Positions 10,634 through 21,903 of a DNA stretch of 64,000 nucleotides are shown here, in pieces. The DNA lies in the NCBI GenBank assembly GCA_000467715.1, contig AJFK01000355.1, positions 20,277 to 84,276 of the forward strand, given 5' to 3'. The stretch comes from Hysterium pulicare CBS 123377. Lineage: Eukaryota; Ascomycota; Dothideomycetes; Hysteriales; Hysteriaceae. How positions within the stretch are numbered: the stretch's first letter is position 1; the number at the start of each line of letters is the position of its first letter. Made by a program: the position numbers and the translations under genes. Below the pieces are notes generated by a model. The model was not told the origin of the DNA. It saw only the letters and a list, made by a program, of their open reading frames with translations, and made no database searches.

Positions 10634-12044
10634 ATGCCTCCACGAACGAGGGCATGTGCCATATGTCGCCAAAAGCGAATCAAATGCGACGCCACCTTAC
10701 CAGAATGTCAGATGTGTATTCGGACCAACCGGAAATGTCCAGGCCCCATTCAAGGGCCTCTTATGATTGATATGACCCCGAATGCTGCGAATAGCCGTGC
10801 AAAGAAGTCAAAAACCCGTCCCGAGAAATGGACTACAGGCATTCTATCTTCCCCGCCCCACGCATCTGTCATGAATGATTTCTTCTATGCGAATTTCCTC
10901 TCCTTCTTCACAGCCACTGGAGAGGGACAAGGACTGGGTAATAGATTGACTTGGCTGCATAAACTGCCATACTTCTCCACCGATGGCACAAATGCGGCGC
11001 TGAGCCTGGCTGTCAAAGCTACATCGGCAGCCTTTTGCGGCGTAGAGACAGCGAATCCATCTCTATTAAAAGAATCATTCAAGTACTACGGACAAGCCTT
11101 GCATGCGCATTCACACTTGCTCAAAACCTATCCCAAGTCCTCCGAACCAACGGTACATATGATCTCAACATCAGTCATACGATCGCTATTCGAAGTAATG
11201 TCAAGCACTACCACCAATGCTTACAGAGAACATATCCAAGGTGCAGCAAGGATGATTGAGATAACCGGCCCAGGTCAATGCCATGAGGGCGTCCTCTGCC
11301 AGATTTTCTTCCATATTAGAACTCAACTAGTATGCTTTCCACCTATTCTCCCTCTACCTCGCGTACTGACTCGATCAGGCATTCGTGTATCTAACAAGCC
11401 AAAAAGGCCAAGCAATAGCCGTCAAGAAAATCCTCGACGACACTCTATCGTACAACCCCAACAAGATCCCCATCTTCCAACGCTTGATGACCCACGTCGC
11501 TGCGCTCGCTGAAATCTACGTCAACAAGGATTCCACACCCTCTTCATCACCCGAGCAAGTAATCGATCTCCAGCGCTACTCTTCCATCAGAGCCGACATT
11601 GACTCCTTATGGCACGAATACGAAACCGAAGCCGAGAAGCAAGACCGACCTTTGCTGCGACGAGAAGATAACGGCGCTCCGATCTACCGCGACGGCTTCA
11701 CAGCTCTCTCAATCGCCTACTTTGACGTTGCGCGGATTCTACTGACGGCCGTGGCGCCCCGCTTTGAATCTACGTTTCTCGATTTCACGGATCATTATGC
11801 TTCTATCCTCAATTGTGCCGCGTATCTTCAGGCAAAGCGGATTGGCTGCGCTTACATGCGCATGGCGCTACCGCTGTATCTAGTCGCGTTGCAGAGTCCC
11901 TCTATCACGCAACAAGAGCAAGCGATATCTTTTTTTGAAGATTGGAAAGAAGGAACTATGACGGGGATTAGTACCATTGCTTTAGAGCAGATCCGGGCGC
12001 GGCGGGAGGACAGACGACCAAGTACAATTCCTACGCATGGCTAA
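10634..12044 (+). CDS. Zn2Cys6 transcription factor
   Basis: Two exons, 10634-11329 and 11379-12044, encode 453 residues. The 49-bp intron runs GTATGC to ATCAG, and the join (…FHIRTQL/AFVYLTSQ…) keeps phase. The N-terminal binuclear zinc cluster has all six cysteines, at 8, 11, 18, 25, 28 and 35 (C-x2-C-x6-C-x6-C-x2-C-x6-C). The rest is alpha-helical and resembles the fungal-specific transcription factor domain of short regulators (DUF3468/fungal_trans_2 type). It is expected to be nuclear and DNA-binding. The regulator faces the MFS transporter divergently, so control of that transporter is plausible but unproven. Confidence 0.88.
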
Positions 12045-14044
12045 ACAAATTAAAAAAAGGGAATATTGTATATTTGTAGGGTGATGCCCCTTGGAGTGAG
12101 AATACTAGGCTTCAAGATGCAGTACACTTCGCCTTAATCCCACCGCCCCCTGTTACAATAATCCCTCAACAAACCGACGAAACCTGCAGCTACCTCTGCT
12201 CTCCAGCCCCATGCCCAATCTCCCAGCCCCATCTTATCCCACGCCGTCTCCGTCCTGTCCCCAACACACTCGAGACCTCCACCGAAGCTGTCAACCCCCC
12301 TCGCAAGTCACAGTCTCCCCTCCGACGAGCCCCGAGACCCACCGCATCCACATAACTTCCCGATACACTCTCTCTGACAAAATTCACAATCAAACTCTGA
12401 ACTGCGTCCATCGATCCCCGCCTCCCGAATATCCTTTCAAGCCCGCTTGGCATAATGAAGTCCTCCTGATCTGCTTAAACGCTTGTACTAGCTATCGATG
12501 TTCTCGACTACCATGTGGCGGGCGGGACTATGCAAGGGATTAGAGATAGGTGGATTGTATAGTAAGAAGCGGTGAGGAATGGAAGGTTGAAGGTAGTGGA
12601 ATTATGTGGGCGTGGGTAGAGTTTAGACGGTCTAGGGAGGGCTTGAGGTCGAGCATTAGAGGAAGATATGGAGGGTTGGTGGGCCAGCCTTGATTCTATG
12701 GGGCTTGCTTGTGGTTTTCGGATGAGAGGTGCAATGTTGAAGGGAAACTGAACGCTAACCCTCGACATTTCTTCTCTTCCGTGGGACGAGGAGGTCGGCT
12801 GAAAGAGAAACATATCGAGGAGCTTTGTAGTGTCCGCGCCATTGCCATGATTGTGAAAAGCAATCGCCGTGGGTAGCTTCTCAGAGTAGGTACTGAGTTT
12901 CATTTTGGAGGCAATGGTACTACTGGCATTTGAGGCACTCAGTCGAATCAAAGAGGGAGCGTGATCAGAACTGAAGTCAAGGACGAAGTTGAAGAATCGA
13001 AACAACATCCTTAAAAAGAATAAACGTCGCCAATTTCTCTTCGAGTACTCCTTAATAACCCATAAACCGCATCCTATCGACTCCTCCCTCTTATATCTCT
13101 CGGCTTTCTTGGAGTTAAGTCATCCAAACACCCGTTCACGCTAGTTCGAAATCTTTCAGGTTCATCCTAGTCACGCTAGCCTTGCTTTCTAGTTTAGGAA
13201 TACGCACATGATGCCGTAGGTACCAAGGGCGGGAAGATTTTATCGCTGGACCGTACCTGTATATTCTCTTTTGGAACCCAACGCCGAGAGCTTGCCAGTG
13301 AGAGACGGATGCTGGCACTGAGCTACCTGGAAGAATTGCGTGTGAGTGCGGCGCAGGCTCTCCGGCGCATGTTGAGGAGAATAGGATTATTGAAGTCCGG
13401 TAGCAATTCGGAGGCAGGTTGAAGATACGCGATGTTGGCTCCAGAACTTTGGGGTTGAGTTCTGGTGCCGTGCTATCTAGAATAGAGCCGAGATACACCA
13501 GAAACAGCGATCATTACACGTTTGGAGGTACCAGGTGTCTATTAGGTTCTGAATGTTTGGAGGCAGAGGTTATGAGCGTCGACTTATAAAGATGTTTGTC
13601 GAAGAGAGGGATGTATTCCGTGAAGATTTTAAATACGTCGCCACGCCACTTGGTACATGTCATCAGAGAGAACAAGGATTCCTGATGCGGGCGGGACGAC
13701 CCGTATGATAATTAGGATGTAATTTTCCCTTATATAATCATAGCCTCCGCTAAAGTCTGTGGCTTCTGTGGCTGCGGGCTGCCTTTCCTCTCCTGGCCCT
13801 CGATCGACGGCGAGAGAACCGCGACCGGTGTAGGCGCTCTTGGATAATGCCTCAGTAATGTATTCCCTTCGCTTATTATTGCAACAAGAAAATATTGTAA
13901 GGCATCGACATTATAATTAGCTTTCTCCGTGCCTTCTCGTGGATGCCTATTTTTGGTCTGCCAATGCATAAGGCTGTGACTGCGGAGGAGACATCGGGCA
14001 TTATAAGAAGAGCCAGGCCATCTTCACGACGTGAGGTCTCACGG
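12045..14044. other. intergenic, no confident gene
   Basis: About 2 kb. The longest open frame is 166 codons on the minus strand (12508-13008), serine/proline-rich and without any domain. A 120-codon minus-strand frame is at 13136-13498. Neither has a supported start, introns or homology I recognise. The first exon of the downstream HET gene may also lie near the right edge. Confidence 0.4.
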
Positions 14045-17000
14045 CTAGCAGCTATGGGATACCTGCCTGTGCCAAGGTTCTACCTGCGTCGACGCTGAGC
14101 TACTGCGGCTGCCGTTTCGTGCGTCGCTGCTGCTCGACAACACCTGCCTGTTCGTCGATTTCCCCCACCGCCAGGGTTTCTCCAACCGCGGCGTGATTGA
14201 CCTACAGCGTCCCGTATCCGACCTCGAGGATTTCATCCAGTCATGGCTGTATTTTGGCGTGTTGAGCGAGTGGTGCGGCAAGCAGCTGGATCTGAACAGG
14301 TTCGCCGCAATTGACGGCAACGGCGATGCGTTCGTCAACTTGGACCGCGTGCGAAGTCTCCTAAAGGGTAAGTCTCTCGCACATCCGGCTGTCGCACCCA
14401 AGCTCACTTTCTACAGCCTCGAAAGGCGCAAGTCGAGACTGGCATGCTGATGACGAGCCTACTGGCGACCTCGAAAGCGGTGACGCTGAACAGCCTCGAT
14501 CAGACGTGTTAATGGAGCTTCGCTGTTCGCCAGCACGCCGGCACCTGCTAACGCGCAGCGACTGTCTCGTGCGCGCGGCGTATTTAATCAACTCACTCGA
14601 GTCGGTGCTGCCGTTGGGCTGCCCGAGCCTCACCCACATAGTCCTCTCCGTCAAGGTTTTGATCCAATCGCTAGGTGGCAGCATGGGCCACCCAATCATC
14701 GAGGGCACTCTGGCTTACCCAATGTCTACGGTGCTTCTGGAGGAGACAATGCTGAGAAATGGCTGGTGCAGGCACCAGTGGAATCGCATTGGCCGCTCGC
14801 TTGACTTCGAGACCGCCCATTACTTGTCCCTACTGCCCCGAAGGACTCCGGGAATTACTCACGAGTCTTGCACCGCGGCAGTGTGCTCCGCGTGGAGCAG
14901 CGGGACCAGCGGTGCCCCGAACCATGCCGATCCGACTTGTAGGTGTCGCATGATCAGTGTGCCATATGAGGAAATAAGTGCAATAATCTAAAAGGAACAC
15001 ATTCCTTTGGTATCTATTCACGAAGACAAAGGACGCTGGCGCATGAAGTGGCATGCTTGGGATGGGTGAGTGTTATCCCCTCACGTGCCAGCCAATCTAA
15101 CCCTCTAGCTTCACGCCGTTCACTGCCATATCCCATGTCTGGGCTGATGGACTTGGGAACAAGCAAGCGAATGCACTTCCAGAGTGCCAGCTTCGTAATC
15201 TCCAGGCGATCCTTGAGGCAATACCTATACACTTTCGACATCGCCACAATCCTCTCAACGTCATTCTCGCTCAACGAAAGGTTCACTATCTCTGGTTCGA
15301 CACATTTTGCATACCCGTACGGCCAGGGTCACAGTCTTCAAACCTCGACATGGTCAAGCAGATGGCGATCAATAACATGAGCCTGATATACGCCAACGCC
15401 TCTCCCGTGCTCGTGCTGGATGCTGAACTCCGGAGGCTTTCTTCTGGCACAAACCGAGGAACACTGATGTCTTATGCTAGTTTCTGCGGTTGGACGACCC
15501 GTGCATGGACGTTCCAAGAGGGGAGTCTTCCGGAGTCGGTCGTATTTGCTTTATCTGACGGGATCTTTGACCCTTCACAGCAGGAAGTGCATTCTGCCCG
15601 ACGCCCCACAGGGACTAATGTGGATCTTCTACTGTTTCCGTTTAAACCTTCTATCCGCCAACGCCTCGTCTCCCGCTGGTATAAGCAACCACGTGATTCC
15701 CCGGGTAGAGAAGATCGCGGACACCAGAACAGAAACATCGAACAGCACCTTCGGTCGTACTGGTCTGAGGATCAGTTTTCAATCTGGCCAGACGCCGATA
15801 GGTCGCGGAAGGAATGGGAAGGCGCGATGGTGCGGCGTCTGTGGAATAAGCTAATCCAGCGTCACACGTCGGAAGAACGAGATTTGCCCCTAATTTTAGC
15901 CAACCTCCTCGGTTTCCGAGTGCTAGACGTCCTTCAGTCGGATCGGCATCTGGAAACCATAATCGGAAGCCTCGAGTATATTCCAGTAGGACTCCTTTAC
16001 AATATCGGAAAGCGTCATTGCTTATCACCTCCGGCGCCGGGAGTGACATCCTCGTCTCAGTTTGGCACTGGCGGGGAAGGTATCGATGATTTCAAGCTCC
16101 TCAACCGGGTCCCCGAGGAGATCAAAGGCTCAAGCATCCCAGATGGGCCAGTCTTTCTGGCAATTGATTCAACCCTTCGACTGCACAACCCGCACTACGC
16201 GCGATATTCAGAATCCTCGGCATCGATATTCACTTCCTATATGATAACTACACCCCCAGCGAGATTTGTTCTCAAACACTCAGCGGATCCTGCCACACTG
16301 TACAAGGTGACTGTTGATACGCAACCTGACGATGGCATGGTGAAAGAGAAGCTCGGCTCAATAACGGACGGGTTATGCTTCATGATTGAGTCTACTAAGA
16401 GCGGTCCACAGCAACACCAGGACGTCCTCAGCGGAGCCGCTCTTGCAATCGTCAACGAATCATCTTATGAATTGACCACTATGACAACGCCATCCGCGTA
16501 GAACCAATACAGGCCTGGGAGGCTGGACAGGACATCCATGATCTTCCCGTTTTCCTCGCAAATTACTCCAACCCAGAACTTATCGTGGTGCAATATTGTA
16601 AGTTATCAACCTATTTCGAGGACCAACTAACTCGTACAGATGCAGAGGAGCTTGGAAAAGTGTCTAGCACGATCCCCAGGAGCATTGCTGGCCCCATGCA
16701 CGGACAAGTGCGCACGCTCGTATGGGGAGCAGTTGTCAACGCCATCGTTGTCGCCTCCAGCCTTTCGCTCGGAATTGAAGGCTCCGGTTCAGTGTACCTC
16801 AAATGTCTCGGTGCTTGGGTGGGCTTTTTGGCAAGCTATGCTATTCTGTTCTGGCTTCTCGGGCCCAGGCTTTCGCGTAACCGGCTTCAGGCCTATCTAC
16901 GGTCTGCTTCGCCCAGTCGGATGCGCCGCGCAACCCAGTTCCTCCAGGCAGTGGCCACCTATCCGTTCATATCAGGTTTCGCGGTTTTCGTTATTTGCAC

Positions 17001-17184
17001 CTCGACAGGGATTGCCATACTACTAGAAGCCGGAAAGAGAGACTCTGATCACGGGACCAGCTATGCAGACATATTCCTCATCATGTTCATCAGCTCCAGT
17101 CCACTCCTTATGTCGTTCTTGAAAGAAAACTCTGTGTCGTGGGAGAATGAGGTGTTCCGTGCAAACCACGGCCTGATCGATTAG
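14045..17184 (+). pseudogene. broken HET-domain gene
   Basis: This is a heterokaryon-incompatibility (HET) family gene. Exons can be traced from an acceptor near 14045: …DTCLCQGSTCVDAE… to VISNL-like VSDLEDFIQSWLYFG, an intron 14368-14416, an exon to 15065, an intron 15066-15108, a long exon, an intron 16598-16639 and a final exon 16640-17184. The HET block is clear: AISHVWADGLGNKQANALPECQL, WFDTFCIP, RAWTFQEGSL. Two lesions are visible. A TAA at 14989-14991 sits inside …ISAII*KEHIPLVSIHEDKG…, where the same frame continues on both sides. A one-base shift near 16472 separates …NESSYEL from HYDNAIRVEPIQAWEAG. The final exon encodes several membrane segments. The first exon and start codon were not found. 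HET proteins trigger cell death after fusion of unlike hyphae; this copy is probably dead. Confidence 0.75.
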
Positions 17185-17393
17185 ACGAGCGAGCCCGAGA
17201 CGCTGTCAGGACGGCTGTAGTCCTTTGGTATGAGTGCTGCCTTGATTATTGGAAATTCTGCGGTGCTTCGGAAAAATTGTTCAGTTTTTGGAGGGAAGAT
17301 CGTAAGGATGTTTGCTTTGCGTGGGCTTTTCATTCATTCACTGGGTATGGTAAAGTATCCATTTTCACAACCGAACGCTAAATGGTGAGTAAT

Positions 17394-18440
17394 CTACATA
17401 CCAGTGAGGTTAAGTATAACATCAGCACAGTCTTGCACAGCCTTCCTTGGATTTCTCAGATATAAACCGGTGGCAGCAGCAAGTTTATCGAACTTTTTCC
17501 ACTCCCCCAACCCTATTTCTTCCAGACCTTGATCGACGTTGAACCGGAAATAACGTGGTTTGTCTAAAGCAGTCATATCATCAACTTCATTCTGAAAATC
17601 CTCCGCGGTCTTCTCGGTGTCTGTAACAATAGCAACCAAGGCTTTTATTAATTCAGACCCGCCATCTCCGACGGCCTTCAATTTCGGACGGCCAGTTCAA
17701 TGCTTAAAACGAATCCGGCCCGTCTGATGCTCGTTGGAGCCCATATCGTTTTCGACTCATCAACAAGCACTCGGATAGGATTATTCTCGTGAAGACCACC
17801 ACCTCCATACGATACGGGAGGAATTCCAAATACGCTCGGGTCGAAGAACAGTGGAACTGCAGATGTTGCGTGTGCAGCCTGCTAGACTTTGCAATGCGTG
17901 CTTGGCTCCCATGTACTAGGAAAGCTTCGAAGACGCACTGACTTATTGACGCTTCTGTGCGTGGAACAAACGACACTTAAAAAGGGATAGGCCGCGTACA
18001 ATGGACATGATATAGCACTTACACCCTGCAGCTCTCTGCCGCAGGACAAATCCCGTCAAACACAGCATCGCCACCTTTAGAGGTGTTATTATTGACCAAA
18101 CGTCTGACTTCGTCTTCCAACGCCTTTTCACTGAATCGTGCAGATCCGCGAACTCCTTTGAAGAGCTTTCCAGCCTTGCTGCCAGCGATGAAACCCTCTG
18201 CGGGGAAAATCTTCGGCGCTAATTCTAAGTATGCCTCGATCGTCTCATCCACAGTCATCCACAAAGTCCCCAGCATTATAGCAATCAACCCAAGCTGGAT
18301 TGTGTGCTGATAAGTCTCTTGACTTGCGCTTGATGAGCAATTACTGCTCCTCAAAGTTGCGTTGGCTCTTATTCATATTTGGGGAAGTCTGTCAATAGAA
18401 TTGGGCAAGGCTACAGTTTTCCCAGGTTGACATTCTCGAG
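17394..18440 (-). pseudogene. patatin-like phospholipase remnant
   Basis: Pieces of a patatin-like phospholipase read on the minus strand in several frames. In order they are: GLIAIMLGTLWMTVDETIEAY (just past the nucleophile elbow of the family), RFSEKALEDEVRRLV, then AAHATSAVPLFFDP, YGGGGLHENNPIRVLVDE, and KAVGDGGSELIKALVAIVTD plus YFRFNVDQGLEEIGLGEWK. The N-terminal DGGGxRG motif and the GTSTGG serine elbow are missing. The position of the catalytic Asp (usually DGG/DGA before the NNP motif) reads YGGGG (17795-17809). A frameshift near 17688 is needed to enter the last piece. Patatin domains often serve as effectors of fungal NLRs. This copy is truncated and cannot be catalytic. Confidence 0.7.
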
Positions 18441-20526
18441 GAGGTTCAGCTGAAAAGGTGGGGCCTTTATTAGAAAGATCCGCAATTTGGAGATGATGAA
18501 TAGCTAGATGACCGATCTAGATCGACACTTTGTCGAAACCCACTTTGACTAATTCGTTCAGCCTTGTCCGTTAAGTTGGGTTCGTACGAAATACAGCGTG
18601 GTATGATGCTGCATGAAGATTACTATATCCACCCCTCACCCCCCCTTCCACTGCATCTACCCCCCCTTCCACTGCGTGCACCCCCCCAGGTTCACTACAT
18701 CCACTTCCCCTTCCCCTAGGCCCTTGTTTAGGGGGTGCACGCAGTGAAAGGGCGGATTCAGTAATTCTCTATTGAAGATGTGTTGTGGTGTGTGAAATCT
18801 GCCTAATCAAGCTGCCATTTCTATCATTCATATGCAAAGCACTATCTCTATAAAGATTGACGTCATATGAGAAATGACCATTTTCGGCGAGAGTTGACAC
18901 TCCACCAAATAATCGCCCAATTCGGACAGGTATTAGACAAGTATAACGAGTCGTCCGATATGGGAAAGGATCAGCCAGGTCTCTTATTGCCGCTCCAAGA
19001 ACGAACTGATCCGTAGAGTAGTTAGGGATGCTTGAATAGTAGCCCGATCTAAAGGGACTTCAGACTGGCCTGATCACTTGTTAGAAAAGGAATAGGCCAA
19101 AGCGTTGCTCAAGGACCAGCTAAATTTCGGAAGAGGTCAGGCTCAGGCTTGACATATGCTGCGCCAAATACGGAGACTTGGCTCGATCGAGGAGCTCGGA
19201 TTACAGGGGAGAGACTTCGAAACGATGGTCAAGGTCGATGCCTATAGGCTATGAGAGCGTGGAGAGGACACCAACCCATAGAGAGCTAAGGTTCAGGACA
19301 GGTGTTGAGTGCCGAGAAGTCTAGAATACTAGACCTCACACGCTTCAGCCAAAGAACCAAGCCCACTGCAACCTAGATGCTTCAATTAATCTCAAAGCAG
19401 TGATCTGGATTTGAGTTGCAGTACCAAGCTCAAAACAACACCGTACAGCGTAGCCATCTCCAGTGAGCTGCATGTCCACGCATCAGCTTGCTGCTTTCCC
19501 CAGTTCCTGCACTACATCATCCTTAGTATAAGCCCTGTTTCTTAACCCATCCTCAGCTTTCTCAGAATTACTGCCACTATATTTCTGTGCTCTTTCACGA
19601 TGTCTTTAACCCCCGCCTCCATCCAATGTATCTCCACAATGTTGACCGTCTACCTATCCAAGCCTTCTGGGAATATCCGCGGCGCGTAATTAAGGTGGCG
19701 GAGAAAAGAGTCATCCTTTCAATTTGGGATCGAAGCGCCGAGGAAAGGGACCATGGAGTCTAGCCTGAACGTGCCCATCGGCGGTTGAGGAGCTAAGGCG
19801 ATTCGAATTCGGAGAAGATATGGAATATTCGGATCATTGGGAGATGCTTCTGGCAGGCTGGAGAATACACTTCACTTTAGTCTTGAGAAGAAGCTGTGAT
19901 TAAACGAAGGTGAGGAGGAAGCGTGGAAGGAAGTGAGTGGCTTTTCCGCAGTCCAGGTAAGCTGGGCTCGAGGGAGAGGTGGAGGTTGGAACCTTCGAGA
20001 GTTGTCATTTAGTAGACGAAAGGATAGGTCTCTTAGCGGGGTCTGAAGAAGTGCCTGTAAAAGATGAGTATAAGCAGGCAGTCTAGAATGAGATGGGCGT
20101 CTTTTGCGTAGCTACAGGAAGCCGGGAATAAGGGAGAAAAGCAAATTGAGAATCCTCAAGGGTTGCCTTTTAGAGAGAATAGGATTTTGGATAAGATCTA
20201 GAACCAACTTTGAGAATATGACCCTCCAAGCTCATCGATCCCGCGCGCAAAGTGGCAACTGTGAATTGACCCCATATACAAAGCCCAGTTCAAACTCGCT
20301 GAATCATACTGTTCTGGCGTTGATGTTGTTTGCGAAGCTGATTGTTACGAAAGGGTGACCTACGTACCAACTTCACAATCTCCAAAACAAAAGTGATTTG
20401 GCCGCTCTTCTTAACCACCTCTGACCGCAACAATTCTTCTCCGGGTAGCCTTTCCTTCTTTTGCTCTCGTAACTACCCAATCACGACCGCGCCGCTACAC
20501 TTTTCCTCATATCCCCGTTCACTGTC
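18441..20526. other. intergenic, no gene seen
   Basis: About 2.1 kb without a supported gene. It holds the C-rich repeat and hairpin at 18636-18754. The remainder has scattered stops in all frames and may be old decayed sequence. Confidence 0.45.
18636..18754. repeat. C-rich degenerate repeat with inverted arm
   Basis: Three degenerate copies of a C7-TTCCACTGCATCTA-like unit of about 21-24 bp follow one another at 18637-18704. The second copy (ACTGCGTGCACCCCC) is matched on the other strand by GGGGGTGCACGCAGT at 18731-18745. The two arms could form a stem with a loop of about 45 bases. It may be the end of a small mobile element or a replication-slippage product. No coding sequence lies between the arms. 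Confidence 0.7.
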
Positions 20527-21903
20527 ATGGACCCTAGACAAACATCCTCTTTGCCCACTCGGGCACCACCAAGCCTCCCAGAAACTTTCACGTCGCGCGA
20601 GAGATACTCGTTCGCCCACCTCCGCGCTTCACCTTCCCTTACATCATCATCCGAAGACACAGACATCATCACAGACTCCATACAGCACCCCGAGCCCGAC
20701 ACAACCCCTTCCAGCCAGCTCACACCATCCTCTTACTCGTCCTCCGGTTCCTCCGATACAATGCCTCCCTTAACAGACTTCCCCTCCTCCTACAGCCACG
20801 TACGACACCTCGCCAAAGGCGGTGAAGGGAGAGCAGAGTTGTTTTCTCGTAACGGAACCGGCCAGTTGGTGGTCGCCAAAGTCATCCGCGCCACGGCCTT
20901 CCGCCCGCGCGAGGCCAATATACTGCAGGAGACTTCGGAGTGTGAGGCAATTGTTGGATACTATGGGTGGTTTCCTCGCTGTTTTGGGCCGCGGCAAGAC
21001 GCTATCCTCTTAGAATACTGCTGTGGAGGGGACTTGTTTCAGTACTGGACACAATGTCTCGACATCAACGGGGGTAGACTTAGTGAGATTTGCTTGTGGC
21101 GGATATTCGGACAGCTGGCAGGCGCTTTGGCATTCCTGCATGAAGGGAGAGGATCGAGGCAGAGACCGGAAGATTGGTGCATGATCGTACACCGCGATAT
21201 CAAGCTTGAAAATGTCCTAATCGCGCAGAATACAGACTTGGCCTCCGGGAGCGACATTCTTGTCAAGCTGGCAGACTTTGGTATGTCAGCTTTCTATGAC
21301 CCAGCCAACGATCTTTTGGCACACGGTTGGGGTACACCTAGCTTCTGGCCACCAGAGCAAACTCCGGACCACCCTGCGGCGACGCCAGCTGGAGATGTGT
21401 GGGCAGTAGGAGCCATCATTCATGAGCTCTGTCATTCGTTTCTGCCAATTTCGGATCCTCAACTGATGATTGGAACAGCTTGGTGGGTGGCTAACGAGTC
21501 CAAGATTATGAGCCAGCGCTGGCCTCCATGGCATATGGAAGCCAGGATGCCTAGACTCGTGTATCCTATCAATCTCAGCGTCAAAGATCAACCCTACGAT
21601 CAACGAAGGCTCAGGCCGACCCCAAAGTACAGTGACCGGCTGAACCACTATCTACTCTGTGCCCTTAATAGAGACTCAGGAGCAAGAATTAGGGCAGGAA
21701 GCTTGGCACAGCAGATAGAAAACCAGTACATCTCTCTGTTTGACGGGAGAGAAGCGAGGGAACGAGGCCTGGAGCTCGAAGAGGAAAGGGATGAAGAGGA
21801 GGGGGATGTTGGAGAGGGGGACAAACATGGGATTGAGGGTAGCGCAGAGCCCAGAATGACTTCGCAGCAAGTGGCCACAGTCGGAGATGACGTAGTAGTG
21901 TAG
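20527..21903 (+). CDS. serine/threonine protein kinase
   Basis: Single-exon gene for a 458-residue protein kinase. Residues 1-90 are a serine/proline-rich disordered leader. The kinase domain spans about 91-400. The glycine loop is partial (GGEGRAEL, third Gly replaced by Glu). The ATP lysine is K118 in VVAKVIRA and the helix-C glutamate is probably E129. The catalytic loop HRDIKLEN (222-229) and DFG (250-252) are intact. The APE motif reads PPE (SFWPPEQ). An active enzyme is expected. The C-tail (about 405-440) is a highly charged EERDEEEGD stretch. The subfamily is not clear; short stand-alone kinases of this type are numerous in filamentous ascomycetes. A second ATG at codon 79 (MPPLTDFPSS) could be an alternative start. 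Confidence 0.85.
   Translation: MDPRQTSSLPTRAPPSLPETFTSRERYSFAHLRASPSLTSSSEDTDIITDSIQHPEPDTTPSSQLTPSSYSSSGSSDTMPPLTDFPSSYSHVRHLAKGGEGRAELFSRNGTGQLVVAKVIRATAFRPREANILQETSECEAIVGYYGWFPRCFGPRQDAILLEYCCGGDLFQYWTQCLDINGGRLSEICLWRIFGQLAGALAFLHEGRGSRQRPEDWCMIVHRDIKLENVLIAQNTDLASGSDILVKLADFGMSAFYDPANDLLAHGWGTPSFWPPEQTPDHPAATPAGDVWAVGAIIHELCHSFLPISDPQLMIGTAWWVANESKIMSQRWPPWHMEARMPRLVYPINLSVKDQPYDQRRLRPTPKYSDRLNHYLLCALNRDSGARIRAGSLAQQIENQYISLFDGREARERGLELEEERDEEEGDVGEGDKHGIEGSAEPRMTSQQVATVGDDVVV

Noticed and set aside
12508-13008. 166-codon minus-strand frame
   Set aside because: Ser/Pro-rich, no domain, no supported start or neighbours in frame; too weak to call a gene.
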